DNA of 50,467 bases from RGIG4140 sp045632845 (GCA_045632845.1 JAZQXL010000021.1:1-50467); one strand, 5' to 3'; positions 39,027-49,308 are shown, counted from the stretch's first letter. A program made the numbers and translations. The notes: a model not told the origin generated them from the letters alone.

Positions 39027-41540
39027 ATGAGTTTAAAGTATAGAAAAGATTATATCGCACCACATTACAAATTACCACTAACAGAGTTGGATTTTAAGCT
39101 TGATAAGACACAAACAATTGTTAAAGCAAAACTTCAATTTGAGGATGTAGATACTTCAAAAGATTTGCTTTTAAATGGTCAATATATGAAGCTATTATCC
39201 ATCAAAATGGATGGACAGGCTTTGTCTGCTTCAGATTATAAATTGGATGATAAAAGCCTTGTTTTATCCCCCAAAAAATCAACTTTTGTGTTGGAAACAG
39301 AAGTTGAAATTAACCCTGAAAGCAACACGCGTTTAATGGGTCTTTATGTTTCAAATGATATTTTTTGCACCCAATGTGAGCCAGAAGGGTTCAGATCAAT
39401 CACTTATTACCCTGATCATTCAGATGTTCCAAGCAAATTTATTGTCACCATTCATGCTGATCGCAAAAAATATCCAGTCTTACTTTCAAATGGAAACAAA
39501 ATAAAAGATGAAGGGGACACAGTTGTTTTTGAAGATCCATTTAACAAGCCTTGTTATTTGTTTGCCTTGGTTGCGGGGGATTTAGACACGATTTCTGACA
39601 CATATAAAACCATGTCAGGCAAAGAGGTTTCTTTGAACCTTTATTGTGAAAGGGGAAAACAAGATCGCTTGATTTTTGCATTAGATGCGCTGAAACGGGC
39701 TATGAAATGGGATGAAGATGTTTTTGGCCTTGAATATGATTTAAATCGTTTCAGCATTGTGGCTGTGTCACACTTTAACGCTGGGGCAATGGAAAATAAA
39801 TCATTGAACATTTTTAATGATGCAGCCTTGCTTGCGTCACCAGATACGGCAACAGATGCTTCCTATGAATATGTGGATCACGTAATTGCGCATGAATATT
39901 TTCACAATTATTCAGGGGACAGGGTCACTTTGCGCAGTTGGTTTGAATTGTCTTTAAAAGAAGGGTTCACCGTCTTTAGAGATTCAGAATATGGATATGA
40001 TACTTTTTCAAGAGCCGTGGCACGTATTGATGATGTTACAGCATTAAGAGCTGTTCAATTCCCAGAAGATGATGGTCCATTGGCTCATGCTGTGCGTCCA
40101 GACTCTTATCATGAAATTGATAATTTCTATACAAGCACCATTTATGAAAAAGGGGCAGAGGTTATTCGTATGCAACGTGCCATTGTTGGTCAATCTGCCT
40201 TTATGAAAGGGTGTGATCTTTATTTTAAACGTCATGATGGGCAAGCTGTTACGATCGATGACTTTGTTAAGGCAATTGAAGATGCCTCAGGTCAAGATTT
40301 AACAGATTTTAAACGGTGGTATTCAACGCCAGGACGTCCAACGGTCAAAGTTAAAACCTCTTTTGAAGAGGGGGTTTATACTGTTACGTTGAAACAAACT
40401 CATAAAACAGCTAAAAAACCATTTGTCATTCCGCTTCAATATGGTCTTGTTGGCAAAAATGGCAAGGATATCAAAACTGGCACATTCATTTTGAGTAAAA
40501 AGGAACAATCTTTTACCTTTAAAGGGTTGAAAGAAAAACCAGTTCTCTCAATCAACAGATTTTTCACTTCACCCATTACATTGGACATCAAATATACCAA
40601 AGAAGAACGTTTGCATTTGATGAAATATGATTCAGACTTGTTCAACCGGTATGAAGTTGGCCATCAATATGCCAAAGATGTGTTGGCAGATATGGTTGAA
40701 AAAGGCGCACAAAAGCCAAATATGCCAGTTATCAAAGCATTGGGCTCTTATTTAACGCAAAAAGGCTTGGACAAAGCTTTTGTTGCAAGGGCGATTGCTT
40801 TACCAACGGAAGAAGATTTGTATGACAAAGCTGAAGTAGTCAATATGCACAAAATCAAAGTTGTGCGTAAGATGATGAGAGAAGCTTTTGCAAAAACCTT
40901 CAAAAAAGAACTCTTAAAAGTCTATAAAGACAATGTTTTAAAAGGTCCATATACGCCAGATAACGCTTCATTTGCCGCTCGTGCGATTAAAAATGTGGCA
41001 CTTTCATATTTGGCATTAACAGAACATGCAGATTTGGTTTATGAACAATATCAAACAGCGAACAATTTGACAGACAGACTTGCTGCTTTGAACATTTTGG
41101 TGAATAACAATTTGCCAGAAGCTGAAGCAGCGTTGGCAGCTTTCTATCAAATGTATCAAGAGGATGACTTGGTTTTGAACAAATGGTTTGCTGTTCAAGC
41201 ACGTGATACAAGCAAGGATACGCTTGAAATTGTTCAATCCTTATTATCTCATCCAAAGTTTGATTATAAAAATCCAAACAAGGTGAGGGGTTTATTGGGT
41301 GCTTTTGCAGGTAACTTGGCATCTTTTCACAGAGCTGAGGGGTACGAATTTTATGCCGCTGAATGTTTGAAGATTGATAAAATCAACCCCCATTTGGCTG
41401 CAAGATTGTTCACCGCTTTTGCAAAATATCTCAAATTTGATGAAGAAACAAAAGCCGCTGCCAAAAAAGTCTTACAATCTGTTGTGGAGCAAAAAGATCT
41501 TTCCGCTGTTTCAAGAGAAACTGTTGAAAGGATGATTTAA
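39027..41540 (+). CDS. pepN: aminopeptidase N
   Basis: M1-family zinc metallopeptidase trimming N-terminal residues from peptides in the cytoplasm. It has the exopeptidase motif GAMEN, the zinc motif HEYFHNYSGDRVT and the third ligand Glu in LKEGFTVFRD. FYTSTIYEKGAEVIRM carries the transition-state Tyr. The C-terminal half is the helical domain of bacterial PepN. At 837 aa it is slightly shorter than E. coli PepN (870). The ribosome site is GAAAGGA. It would process peptides imported by systems such as Yej. Confidence 0.97.
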   Translation: MSLKYRKDYIAPHYKLPLTELDFKLDKTQTIVKAKLQFEDVDTSKDLLLNGQYMKLLSIKMDGQALSASDYKLDDKSLVLSPKKSTFVLETEVEINPESNTRLMGLYVSNDIFCTQCEPEGFRSITYYPDHSDVPSKFIVTIHADRKKYPVLLSNGNKIKDEGDTVVFEDPFNKPCYLFALVAGDLDTISDTYKTMSGKEVSLNLYCERGKQDRLIFALDALKRAMKWDEDVFGLEYDLNRFSIVAVSHFNAGAMENKSLNIFNDAALLASPDTATDASYEYVDHVIAHEYFHNYSGDRVTLRSWFELSLKEGFTVFRDSEYGYDTFSRAVARIDDVTALRAVQFPEDDGPLAHAVRPDSYHEIDNFYTSTIYEKGAEVIRMQRAIVGQSAFMKGCDLYFKRHDGQAVTIDDFVKAIEDASGQDLTDFKRWYSTPGRPTVKVKTSFEEGVYTVTLKQTHKTAKKPFVIPLQYGLVGKNGKDIKTGTFILSKKEQSFTFKGLKEKPVLSINRFFTSPITLDIKYTKEERLHLMKYDSDLFNRYEVGHQYAKDVLADMVEKGAQKPNMPVIKALGSYLTQKGLDKAFVARAIALPTEEDLYDKAEVVNMHKIKVVRKMMREAFAKTFKKELLKVYKDNVLKGPYTPDNASFAARAIKNVALSYLALTEHADLVYEQYQTANNLTDRLAALNILVNNNLPEAEAALAAFYQMYQEDDLVLNKWFAVQARDTSKDTLEIVQSLLSHPKFDYKNPNKVRGLLGAFAGNLASFHRAEGYEFYAAECLKIDKINPHLAARLFTAFAKYLKFDEETKAAAKKVLQSVVEQKDLSAVSRETVERMI

Positions 41541-41572
41541 ATTTTAACACCTTTTTTGGGTGTTTGAAATAT

Positions 41573-41603
41573 AAAAAAAGGGGCATTTTTTGCTCCTTTT
41601 TTT
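41573..41603 (+). terminator. intrinsic terminator of pepN
   Basis: AAAAAAAGG-GGCA pairs with TGCTCC-TTTTTTT around TTTTT. A smaller hairpin (AACACC with GGTGTT, 41546-41564) lies just before it. Confidence 0.85.
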
Positions 41604-41914
41604 GTTTTTTTGGGGGGTAAAATGGCTTCCCTTTTTTTGTACATTTTCGAGGGTAAAATTCAAAAAAAAACAAAAAATCACGATTTTTGGACAATTTTTA
41701 GATAAGAAATAATCCTTATTTTTCAATGTATTTTAAGAAAAGTTTAAAAAAACATAAATTTTTTTTGGGAATTTTTGGCCTCAAAAGTCAAAACCCGTGG
41801 TATAATAAAAGTATGGGAGAAGGATTATCATTGTATGAAGTGTAATTTTTCCCACCACAATTAACAAAAGGATACACCATGTAAAACATTTTTTTATTTT
41901 TAAGGAGGCATCTG
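41604..41914 (+). promoter_or_regulatory. intergenic region with extended -10 promoter of the autotransporter
   Basis: TGG-TATAAT (41798-41806) is a perfect extended -10; no good -35 lies at 16-18 bp. The leader of about 100 nt to the ATG holds no ORF. The rest is poly-T/A with no recognisable gene. Confidence 0.65.
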
Positions 41915-44900
41915 ATGCAACATTTATCAAGAACAGCTCTTAAAGAGCTCAAAAAAAGATATTTAAACGTGCTTAAAAAGTGCTTCCTTGCGAATTTAAT
42001 GGCGTTTTCATGCGTGACACTTTCTTCCCCCGTTTTGGCAGAAACAAGTGAACCCGCACTAACCCCATCTGAAGAGTTGGAAACCGTTGTTAAAACAACA
42101 AGAGCAACTGTTTCAAAAGATACAACTATTGATTTGACTGGCAAAAATTTGACATATAGTGGTATTGAGTCATCAGATGATGGTGGTGTTTTTTATGTGG
42201 ATAATGGCAACACTCTTGAATTTATAAATTCGTCTGAAACAACGGATCCTCTTCTTTTATTTGAAAATAACTCGGTACCAGATTACTATTATGGAGGGGT
42301 GATTTTTAATTATGCTCGTGATTTTGATACGACCATCAAGTTTAAAGGGGATGTTGTATTTAGTGGTAATACAGCATCGTGTGGAGGAGCGATTTATAAT
42401 CTTGATTATGATAATAGTAATGCAACCATCACATTTGGTGGTGATGCTACATTCAGTGATAACATAGCAACCACTTATGGTGGAGCAATTGACAATTCTG
42501 GCTTCATCACGTTCAGTGGTGAAACATCTTTTGTTAATAATGCTGTAGCTAATGGTTACAGTGGTGGTGCGATTTATAATTCAGGTTTTATCACGTTCAG
42601 TGGTGAAACATCTTTTGTTAATAATGCTGTAGCAGATTATGGTAGTGGTGGTGCGATTTATAATTCAGGCTCCATTACGTTTGGTAGTGGAACATCTTTT
42701 ACTAACAACACTGTTTCAGGGAATTACAGTGGTGGTGCGATTTATAACGATGCTTCTAATGCTGCTAGTATTATGTTTGATGGAAAAATATCTTTTACTG
42801 ATAATACAACCAATGGGGACTACAGCGGTGCTGCGATTTATAATGTTGGGATTATTGATTTTGCTGCAAATTCAAGTGTATCATTTGAAGGAAACAATGG
42901 TTATACAATAATTTCTAATAATAAGTATAATGGCGGAGAAGGTATCATCAGCTTTGGAGAAAATTCAATTGTTAAATTTGATGGCAATACGGCAGATGGC
43001 ATTGGATTAATTGAAAATGATGGATCTACCATTCTTTTTGCTGGTGATGTATCATTTACAAATAATACAGGAGGTGTTGTAAATGATGGTTCTGGTATAA
43101 TAGACTTTGGTAAAAATTCTAGTATTTATTTTGATAATAATCAAGTAAATGGTGAGTTGGTGGATATCTCTAATAGTGATAAGGGTACCATTAGCATATT
43201 AGGAACGGTAAAGTCAGATATTCATTTGGCCAGTTCTGGGGGAACGATTAGATTAAAAGCAAAAGATGGGGATTTAGATGGGAAAGTTATTTATGGTGGC
43301 TCTTATGATTTAAGAGATACAATACTTGATATTTCAGGAGATGGGGTAAAAGAACTTGCAATTGAAAATTTAATTGTTAAAAACAGTACATTAAGGTGGG
43401 ATGTTGAGATAAAAGATACAGGGAATGGGTATACCATTATCCATGATACAATCAAAGATGCTCAAAATGGAATATTTAAATCTGGATTACCAATACTTTC
43501 TGGTGGGGAAAAGGATAAGTGGTATGACGTTAGTTTCTCAGATATTTATAATCAATCATTAATTGAAGAAGGTGGAATTACCAGTTATGAATTAGGCGGA
43601 TTTTATAGAAAAAAAGACATCTATGATTCTGAAGGAAAGGAAATCATAGGTGTATCTGTTAATTTTGTGGAAAATGTGGTTTTGGGAGATTTTTTACGTT
43701 CTTTAACAGCTGAAACAATTGAGTTAAGTCAATATAATCTAATCGTCAACGAGGGTGTTCCTATTAAATATAGTATATCTGATAAAGACTTAATTAATGG
43801 TTCTTTATTTGAGTTGGGCAGTGGTAAAAAAACAATCATCGGAGCAACAGAGAATGCGGAAGATACCATCATCAATGCCAATGGTGTGGTGTCAGTGTTT
43901 AAAATAGGTTCTGATGATGAACTTAGTTTAGCAAATTTGACCCTTGCTAATTCAAAATCTAATTCTAGTGGTGGAGCAATTTATAACCAAGGTTCCCTCA
44001 TGTTGAATAATGTTGATTTTAAAAATAATAAAATAACGGGTTCAAGATATATTTATGGTGGGGCAATTTATAACACAGGTGTTATTGATATTAAAGGTAA
44101 TTCTCAATTTTTAAATAATGCAGCATCATATTCAGATGGTTCAGTTTATGGTGGAGCGATTTATAATAGCAATGTGATTAGATTTGAAGGAAATGCAAAT
44201 TTTAGTGGTAATAATGTGAGTGCAACAACAAGAAATTCCTCGGTTTATGGTGGGGCAATTTATAATTATGGGGATATCGCATTTAATGGAGATGCAACTT
44301 TTACAGGTAATAAAGCAAATAATACAGGAATAAGTGGTGCATCTTATGGAGGGGCAATTTATAATGATGATGAGATTATATTTGAAGGGAAAGTAAATTT
44401 TGTAAATAATGAAGCAACGAGAAAAGCATATGGCGGGGCAATTTATAATGATATCAATGCCGATATCACGTTTAAAAAAGAAGCAAATTTTACTGGTAAC
44501 AAAGTTAGTTCAACAGGGGATGCACTTTATGGAGGGGCAATTTATAATAATGTTGATGGAATCATTTCTTTTAAAGATAAATCATCTTTTGCAAATAATG
44601 CAGTAACAACAACTGGAGGAGCGCGAGTTTATGGAGGGGCGATTTATAACTATTCTGGATTATTGGAGTTTGATAAGGATGTAATATTTATGAGCAATTT
44701 GGTAAAAGGCGGTAGTGCTTCTGGAGGAGCGATTTATAATAGTTCTTACTCTTCAAGTGAGCCTTCGTATGCCTCATATACCTTATTTGATGGGAATGTT
44801 TATTTTCTTGATAATTCTTTAAAGTCAACACTTGCAAGCGGTTCAAGTTGTGGAGGGGCAATTTATAATGGTAAAAATAGTGTTATTATGTTTGAGAACG

Positions 44901-47900
44901 ATGCTGTATTTGACGGAAATATAATAGAGGCAACAGGAGCATCTGGAGAAGCTCAAGGTGGTGCAATCTATAATATGGGCACTGTTATTTTTAAAGGGAA
45001 TACCAATTTTGCCAACAACTCGGCAACAGCTAATTTAAATGTTTCGGGCGGGGCAATTGATAACTCAGGCATCATTGTGTTTAGAGAAAATTCAAATATA
45101 TCATTTTTGAATAACACAGCAAATAGTGAATATAATGATGTTTATAATAACAAAGGTATCTTTAATATATGGGGAAATCTAACATCTGACATGCATTTAG
45201 TTAGTGAGGGTGGTTCCGTTGCTTTAAGTGCACCTAATTTAGACACATATACTGGTTCATATAATTTGACAGATACTCTTCTCAATATTTCGGAGAATGG
45301 TGCTAAAAATCTCACTATTGAAAATTTAGAGCTAAATAATGTTAGCTTAAAGTGGGATGCTGAAATTAAAGATACAAAAGATGGATATGTTATCGTACAT
45401 GATGCAATAAATTCTGTTGAGCCTGGAACAATTCAATCAGGTATTGTCAATGTTATGGGTGGTGAAAAGAATAAATGGTATGATGTTAATTTTTCAGATA
45501 GTTATAATCAACCATTGCTTGCTATTGATGCCGATGTGGATTATGTTATAACTGGTTTTTATAATATAAAGGATCGTTATAAAGCCGATACAAACGAAAA
45601 AATAGGATTTTCAGTAAAATTTATTGAGAGTGGTTTTCCTCAGTCATTGGGTGATTTTTTGCATTCATCAGCAGATGCTTCTTTTGATTTTAGGCAAATG
45701 ACTGTTGATGCTGAAAGTCCAATTTATTATGGTGTATCAGGTAAAGAAACATTGGGTTATTCCATGGGCGAGATGGGTGCTGGTGAAAAAATGATTATTG
45801 GGGCAACTGATAAAGCAAAAGATACTATTATTAATGCAAATGGTGTTGATGATGTATTTAAATTAGGTAATGATGATAAACTTAATATATCTAACATAAC
45901 AATTATTAATGGAAGATATTCTTCAAAATTTACTTCTTCAGATACATCTTCTAATGGAGGGGTGATTTACAATTATGGTACAGTCACATTAAACAATGTT
46001 GATTTTAAAAACAATACGGCATCATCTGGAGGGGTGATTTACAATTATTATGGAGAAATTACCTTTGTAGATGGAGCAACGGTTAGATTTGTTAATAATA
46101 AGGCAACTTCTTCAGGTGGAGCGATTTATAACGGTTCCACAGGATCTATTACTTTTGAAGAGAATTCAGATATTGAATTTATAAATAATACAGCTCCTTC
46201 AGGTGGAGCGATTTATAGTAGTGGGGGCAATTATGGTACTCCCATCGTGTTTAATGGAAACTTTTTATTTAGTGGAAATAAGTCAACTAGCACAAACGAT
46301 AACGGATCTGATATTTATAATAGTGGAGGCAATATTACTTTTGCGCAAGTTGAGGGTAAGGTTGGCTCCTTGGCTGGAGGAATTTATCAACAAGTATACA
46401 GAAACAATTCAATAACCAATAAAACAGGTGCAGGTACACTCATTTTGGGGGATGAGATGAAAAATGGATATAATACCTCAAGTTGGGCCGAAACACAATT
46501 CAATCAAACTGCAGGTCTTACAATCGCTCATACGGATAAGCTAACGTTTGCTGCTACAAACACCATCACAGGTGGTGAACTTAAAACACATGGAGCTGAA
46601 ATTAATCATAATGCTGTTGTTGGCAAGACATTAGATGCTGAAGGGAATGTTGTGGCAGTTGGTTCAGCAGTTCACTATACCAATTTAGAAGAAATGGAAA
46701 TCAACAAAGAAACGGTTGGATCTGTTCAATATGCTGGGGAAGATTTGGGGGCAACAATTGGTTTTGGGTCATACACAAAAGCAGAAAAAGATGCTGAAAT
46801 TGCTTTGATGAAAGGTCGGATTGTCTCTTATACGGATGATAAAGGCACAGAAGATACATCAGATGATGAAGTTGTCACTTATTTAGCCAGTGATAAACTC
46901 TTTACCACAGATACATTAGAAGAGGGCAAAATAACCCACTTTAAAGTAACAGAGGCCCTTGATAATGAAAAGGGGAATATCATTGCTTTTAGAAACGCAA
47001 GTGTTGAAATTGACAGTAGCGTTGGTAACACAGGAGCAACGTATGAACTTGCCCATTCAGTGTTAGAAAGTAATTCTGTTGCAAACAAGGTAGTGTCAAA
47101 TAATATGCAATTAAAAGAAGGTATTGAAGAATATACTTTCTCAGAACTTGAGATCAAAGAAGGGACAACACTTGACATTGATAATAAGCATGTAACAGCA
47201 GACAAGGTCACATTTGGAAAAGAATCAACCTTGAGTGTGACGCTTAATCACTTAGCAGATCATGGGACATTGAGCCATAAAGAAGTAGCAGGGGATGAAG
47301 AGGCTAAGCTTGTTCTTAAACTCACAGAGGGGTTAGAGCAAGAAGAGGGGATCTATCAAGTCTTTAATAAAGACAACAACCTTGCTTTAGAAAAGAATGG
47401 GTTGATTGATATCATTGATATGCAAGATGGGTCTTATAAAGTAGCCAAAAAGTCAGTTGAAACATTGTCTCAAGAACTTGGCACAACAAAAGAAGAATCC
47501 ACCGTTGCCAATGCCTTATTGAGTGGTAATAGTGACAAAGAAGAGTTTGTGCAAGTACAAACAGAGCTTTTGGATGCTTTGCAATCTGAAAATAAAGCGA
47601 CATTTGCACGGGCTAAAAAAGCATTGAATGCGGTTGGAGCCGGGAACACATCCATCTATCAAGCCCAAGCAACAGCGCACTTCACACAAATGCATGCGGT
47701 GATCAGTCAAATGCTTATGAACACAAGCGTAGGTGTGTTTGGACACAATGGAGGGGAAGAACCAGCTAGAGCAACCGTTTATATGAAAGGTCTCTATGAC
47801 AGAGTGAACTCATTGACAGGTTCAGGGTTCAGAATGCGGTCTAAAGGGGCAGTGCTTGGTGTACAAAGCCATATAACAGAGGATTTAACAGTTGGTGTCG

Positions 47901-48541
47901 GGTATGCCGCTACAAATACAATTGCAAAAGAAGAGTTGCGTCGCACAGAAGTTGACACAAACACCGGCTTTATCTCAGCACAATATCAACCCAACGATTG
48001 GTGGATGAGTGGTGTGTTGACCTATTCCAGAAGTCAATATGAAGAAGCAAAAGAAGTTATGTCCAACAAAGGAAAATCCAGTTACAATGTAGATTCCTTG
48101 GGTGTACAAGTCAACACAGGGTATAATGTTCAAATTGGAGATTGGATCATTACGCCAGAAGTTGGAGTAAGATACATCAATGCAAGACAAGAATCCTATG
48201 AAGATAGCTTTGGAACAAAAGTTGACGGAACAAATTCTGATTATTTAACAGCAATGGCAGGGTTCAAAGTTGGTGTAGACTTAAAATGGATCAGACCATT
48301 GGCAGGGGTGATGGTTGGGTATGACATCATCTCTGATGATATTACATCAGTTAACACGCTTGCAAATGGAGCAACATACAAGGTTGAAGGAAAAGCGCTT
48401 GATCGCTTGAGTACAACCGTAGTTGCAGGGTTTGCAGCAGACCTTGGAGATAATGCTACTCTCAAACTTGAATATTTAGGTAACTATCGTAAAGAATACC
48501 TCGATCACTCAGGTATGATCCGTTTGGAACATAAGTTTTAA
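41915..48541 (+). CDS. giant autotransporter with chlamydial Pmp-type GGAI/FxxN repeats, 2208 aa
   Basis: Outer-membrane type V secreted protein. A long basic N-region and signal peptide end near SSPVLA (about residue 42). The passenger is a predicted beta-helix built of FxxN ... GGAIYN repeats in three blocks (about 80-400, 685-1090, 1345-1480), roughly two dozen GGAI/GGVI motifs in all. Between them are two copies of an unrelated module (about 435-690 and 1093-1350, with SGGEKDKWYDV/MGGEKNKWYDV and GATxxAxDTIINANG). A less repetitive stalk (1480-1940) follows. The last 255 residues or so are an autotransporter beta-barrel (TVYMKGLYDRV..., ending LEHKF). Chlamydial Pmp proteins with this repeat are adhesins, so adhesion is the likely role. 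The ribosome site AAGGAGG is strong. Confidence 0.95.
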   Translation: MQHLSRTALKELKKRYLNVLKKCFLANLMAFSCVTLSSPVLAETSEPALTPSEELETVVKTTRATVSKDTTIDLTGKNLTYSGIESSDDGGVFYVDNGNTLEFINSSETTDPLLLFENNSVPDYYYGGVIFNYARDFDTTIKFKGDVVFSGNTASCGGAIYNLDYDNSNATITFGGDATFSDNIATTYGGAIDNSGFITFSGETSFVNNAVANGYSGGAIYNSGFITFSGETSFVNNAVADYGSGGAIYNSGSITFGSGTSFTNNTVSGNYSGGAIYNDASNAASIMFDGKISFTDNTTNGDYSGAAIYNVGIIDFAANSSVSFEGNNGYTIISNNKYNGGEGIISFGENSIVKFDGNTADGIGLIENDGSTILFAGDVSFTNNTGGVVNDGSGIIDFGKNSSIYFDNNQVNGELVDISNSDKGTISILGTVKSDIHLASSGGTIRLKAKDGDLDGKVIYGGSYDLRDTILDISGDGVKELAIENLIVKNSTLRWDVEIKDTGNGYTIIHDTIKDAQNGIFKSGLPILSGGEKDKWYDVSFSDIYNQSLIEEGGITSYELGGFYRKKDIYDSEGKEIIGVSVNFVENVVLGDFLRSLTAETIELSQYNLIVNEGVPIKYSISDKDLINGSLFELGSGKKTIIGATENAEDTIINANGVVSVFKIGSDDELSLANLTLANSKSNSSGGAIYNQGSLMLNNVDFKNNKITGSRYIYGGAIYNTGVIDIKGNSQFLNNAASYSDGSVYGGAIYNSNVIRFEGNANFSGNNVSATTRNSSVYGGAIYNYGDIAFNGDATFTGNKANNTGISGASYGGAIYNDDEIIFEGKVNFVNNEATRKAYGGAIYNDINADITFKKEANFTGNKVSSTGDALYGGAIYNNVDGIISFKDKSSFANNAVTTTGGARVYGGAIYNYSGLLEFDKDVIFMSNLVKGGSASGGAIYNSSYSSSEPSYASYTLFDGNVYFLDNSLKSTLASGSSCGGAIYNGKNSVIMFENDAVFDGNIIEATGASGEAQGGAIYNMGTVIFKGNTNFANNSATANLNVSGGAIDNSGIIVFRENSNISFLNNTANSEYNDVYNNKGIFNIWGNLTSDMHLVSEGGSVALSAPNLDTYTGSYNLTDTLLNISENGAKNLTIENLELNNVSLKWDAEIKDTKDGYVIVHDAINSVEPGTIQSGIVNVMGGEKNKWYDVNFSDSYNQPLLAIDADVDYVITGFYNIKDRYKADTNEKIGFSVKFIESGFPQSLGDFLHSSADASFDFRQMTVDAESPIYYGVSGKETLGYSMGEMGAGEKMIIGATDKAKDTIINANGVDDVFKLGNDDKLNISNITIINGRYSSKFTSSDTSSNGGVIYNYGTVTLNNVDFKNNTASSGGVIYNYYGEITFVDGATVRFVNNKATSSGGAIYNGSTGSITFEENSDIEFINNTAPSGGAIYSSGGNYGTPIVFNGNFLFSGNKSTSTNDNGSDIYNSGGNITFAQVEGKVGSLAGGIYQQVYRNNSITNKTGAGTLILGDEMKNGYNTSSWAETQFNQTAGLTIAHTDKLTFAATNTITGGELKTHGAEINHNAVVGKTLDAEGNVVAVGSAVHYTNLEEMEINKETVGSVQYAGEDLGATIGFGSYTKAEKDAEIALMKGRIVSYTDDKGTEDTSDDEVVTYLASDKLFTTDTLEEGKITHFKVTEALDNEKGNIIAFRNASVEIDSSVGNTGATYELAHSVLESNSVANKVVSNNMQLKEGIEEYTFSELEIKEGTTLDIDNKHVTADKVTFGKESTLSVTLNHLADHGTLSHKEVAGDEEAKLVLKLTEGLEQEEGIYQVFNKDNNLALEKNGLIDIIDMQDGSYKVAKKSVETLSQELGTTKEESTVANALLSGNSDKEEFVQVQTELLDALQSENKATFARAKKALNAVGAGNTSIYQAQATAHFTQMHAVISQMLMNTSVGVFGHNGGEEPARATVYMKGLYDRVNSLTGSGFRMRSKGAVLGVQSHITEDLTVGVGYAATNTIAKEELRRTEVDTNTGFISAQYQPNDWWMSGVLTYSRSQYEEAKEVMSNKGKSSYNVDSLGVQVNTGYNVQIGDWIITPEVGVRYINARQESYEDSFGTKVDGTNSDYLTAMAGFKVGVDLKWIRPLAGVMVGYDIISDDITSVNTLANGATYKVEGKALDRLSTTVVAGFAADLGDNATLKLEYLGNYRKEYLDHSGMIRLEHKF
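42506..42673 (+). repeat. tandem 84-bp repeat in the autotransporter
   Basis: Copies starting at 42506 and 42590 share long identical stretches (ATCACGTTCAGTGGTGAAAC and onward), encoding 28 residues with one FxxN and one GGAIYN each. A third, diverged copy follows. Confidence 0.85.
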
Positions 48542-48556
48542 AAGTTATCAGTGAAT

Positions 48557-48586
48557 AAAAAAGGCGACTGAACTGGTCGCCTTTTT
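48557..48586. terminator. convergent intrinsic terminator
   Basis: AAAAAGGCGAC pairs with GTCGCCTTTTT around a 7-nt loop; T-runs on both strands serve the autotransporter and the minus-strand gene ending at 48609. Confidence 0.9.
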
Positions 48587-48608
48587 CTTTATTTGAATAG
48601 TTTTATAA

Positions 48609-49106
48609 TTATCTTTCTCTTTTCTTTGCCTGATTAAAAAGTCTTTGCATGCTAAAGAGTGTTTTAGCAATGTTAATAGGTTCTTCATCCCTTTCAACTA
48701 ACATGCCAAGTATGGTCAACGTTCTTAAATCCTTGCATTTTGTAATGGTTTTGAGTTCTTCATCAAGAGCTTGAACTTTGTGAATTGCTTCAAAAGGGGT
48801 GAGGTCGCCTTTTGAAGTAAGGCAGTGTAAAATTGCTGCATTTTTAATGTCTGTATCAGCAGTGATGAGCTTTTTTTCAATTGATTCAATATCTCTTGTG
48901 CGGATATTAAGATCCAAAAGATCAGCAAAAACAATTAGAGTTCGAAGGTTGTCGTTGTTCTTTGCGGTGCGTTTGGCATATTTGTTTCTTTCTTTTGCAA
49001 GATTGAGAGCTTCTTGCGGTTCAAAAAAGGGGTCTGTAAGCCCATAAAGAAGGGCAGCTTGTTCTAATTTATCTTGACTAATGATATTTTGACTGGACGG
49101 GTCCAT
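48609..49106 (-). CDS. unrecognised helical protein, 165 aa
   Basis: The start is set at MDPSSQ, which has AAGGA 7 nt upstream; the longer ORF from 49163 starts before the predicted transcript. No signal peptide or membrane segment is seen. Three similar helical stretches are visible (LRTLIVFADLLDLNIRTRDI, KNAAILHCLTSKGDLTPFEA, LRTLTILGMLVERDEEPINI), each ending in an acidic or Pro loop, so it may be a small helical-repeat protein. It has a consensus promoter and its own terminator. The function is unknown. Confidence 0.75.
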   Translation of the reverse strand: MDPSSQNIISQDKLEQAALLYGLTDPFFEPQEALNLAKERNKYAKRTAKNNDNLRTLIVFADLLDLNIRTRDIESIEKKLITADTDIKNAAILHCLTSKGDLTPFEAIHKVQALDEELKTITKCKDLRTLTILGMLVERDEEPINIAKTLFSMQRLFNQAKKRER

Positions 49107-49153
49107 TTTTATTCCTTTGTTAAAAGTTTGTTTTAAAAATAAGTGAAAGATGA

Positions 49154-49182
49154 AGTATATCACGAATTATAAGGAGTGTCAA
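49154..49182 (-). promoter_or_regulatory. consensus promoter of the 165-aa gene
   Basis: TTGACA (49177-49182), a 17-bp spacer and TATACT (49154-49159) on the minus strand. Confidence 0.88.
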
Positions 49183-49248
49183 TTTTTTTTTATATTATTA
49201 AATTGTCAAAAAAAAGATGACTAAATTGTGACAAATTGAAACCTTTTG

Positions 49249-49277
49249 TTGCAAAAAGAAAATAAAACGAGTATAGT
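49249..49277 (+). promoter_or_regulatory. fabG promoter
   Basis: TTGCAA (49249-49254), a 17-bp spacer and TATAGT (49272-49277); the leader is about 25 nt. Confidence 0.8.
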
Positions 49278-49308
49278 CTTACTGTTTTTTTAATATTAAG
49301 GAGAAAAA

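Noticed and set aside
42300..46300. Regular short repeats in DNA, CRISPR-like at first sight
   Set aside because: They are in frame, vary in spacing, and encode the GGAIYN/FxxN units of the autotransporter; there are no palindromic repeats and no cas genes.
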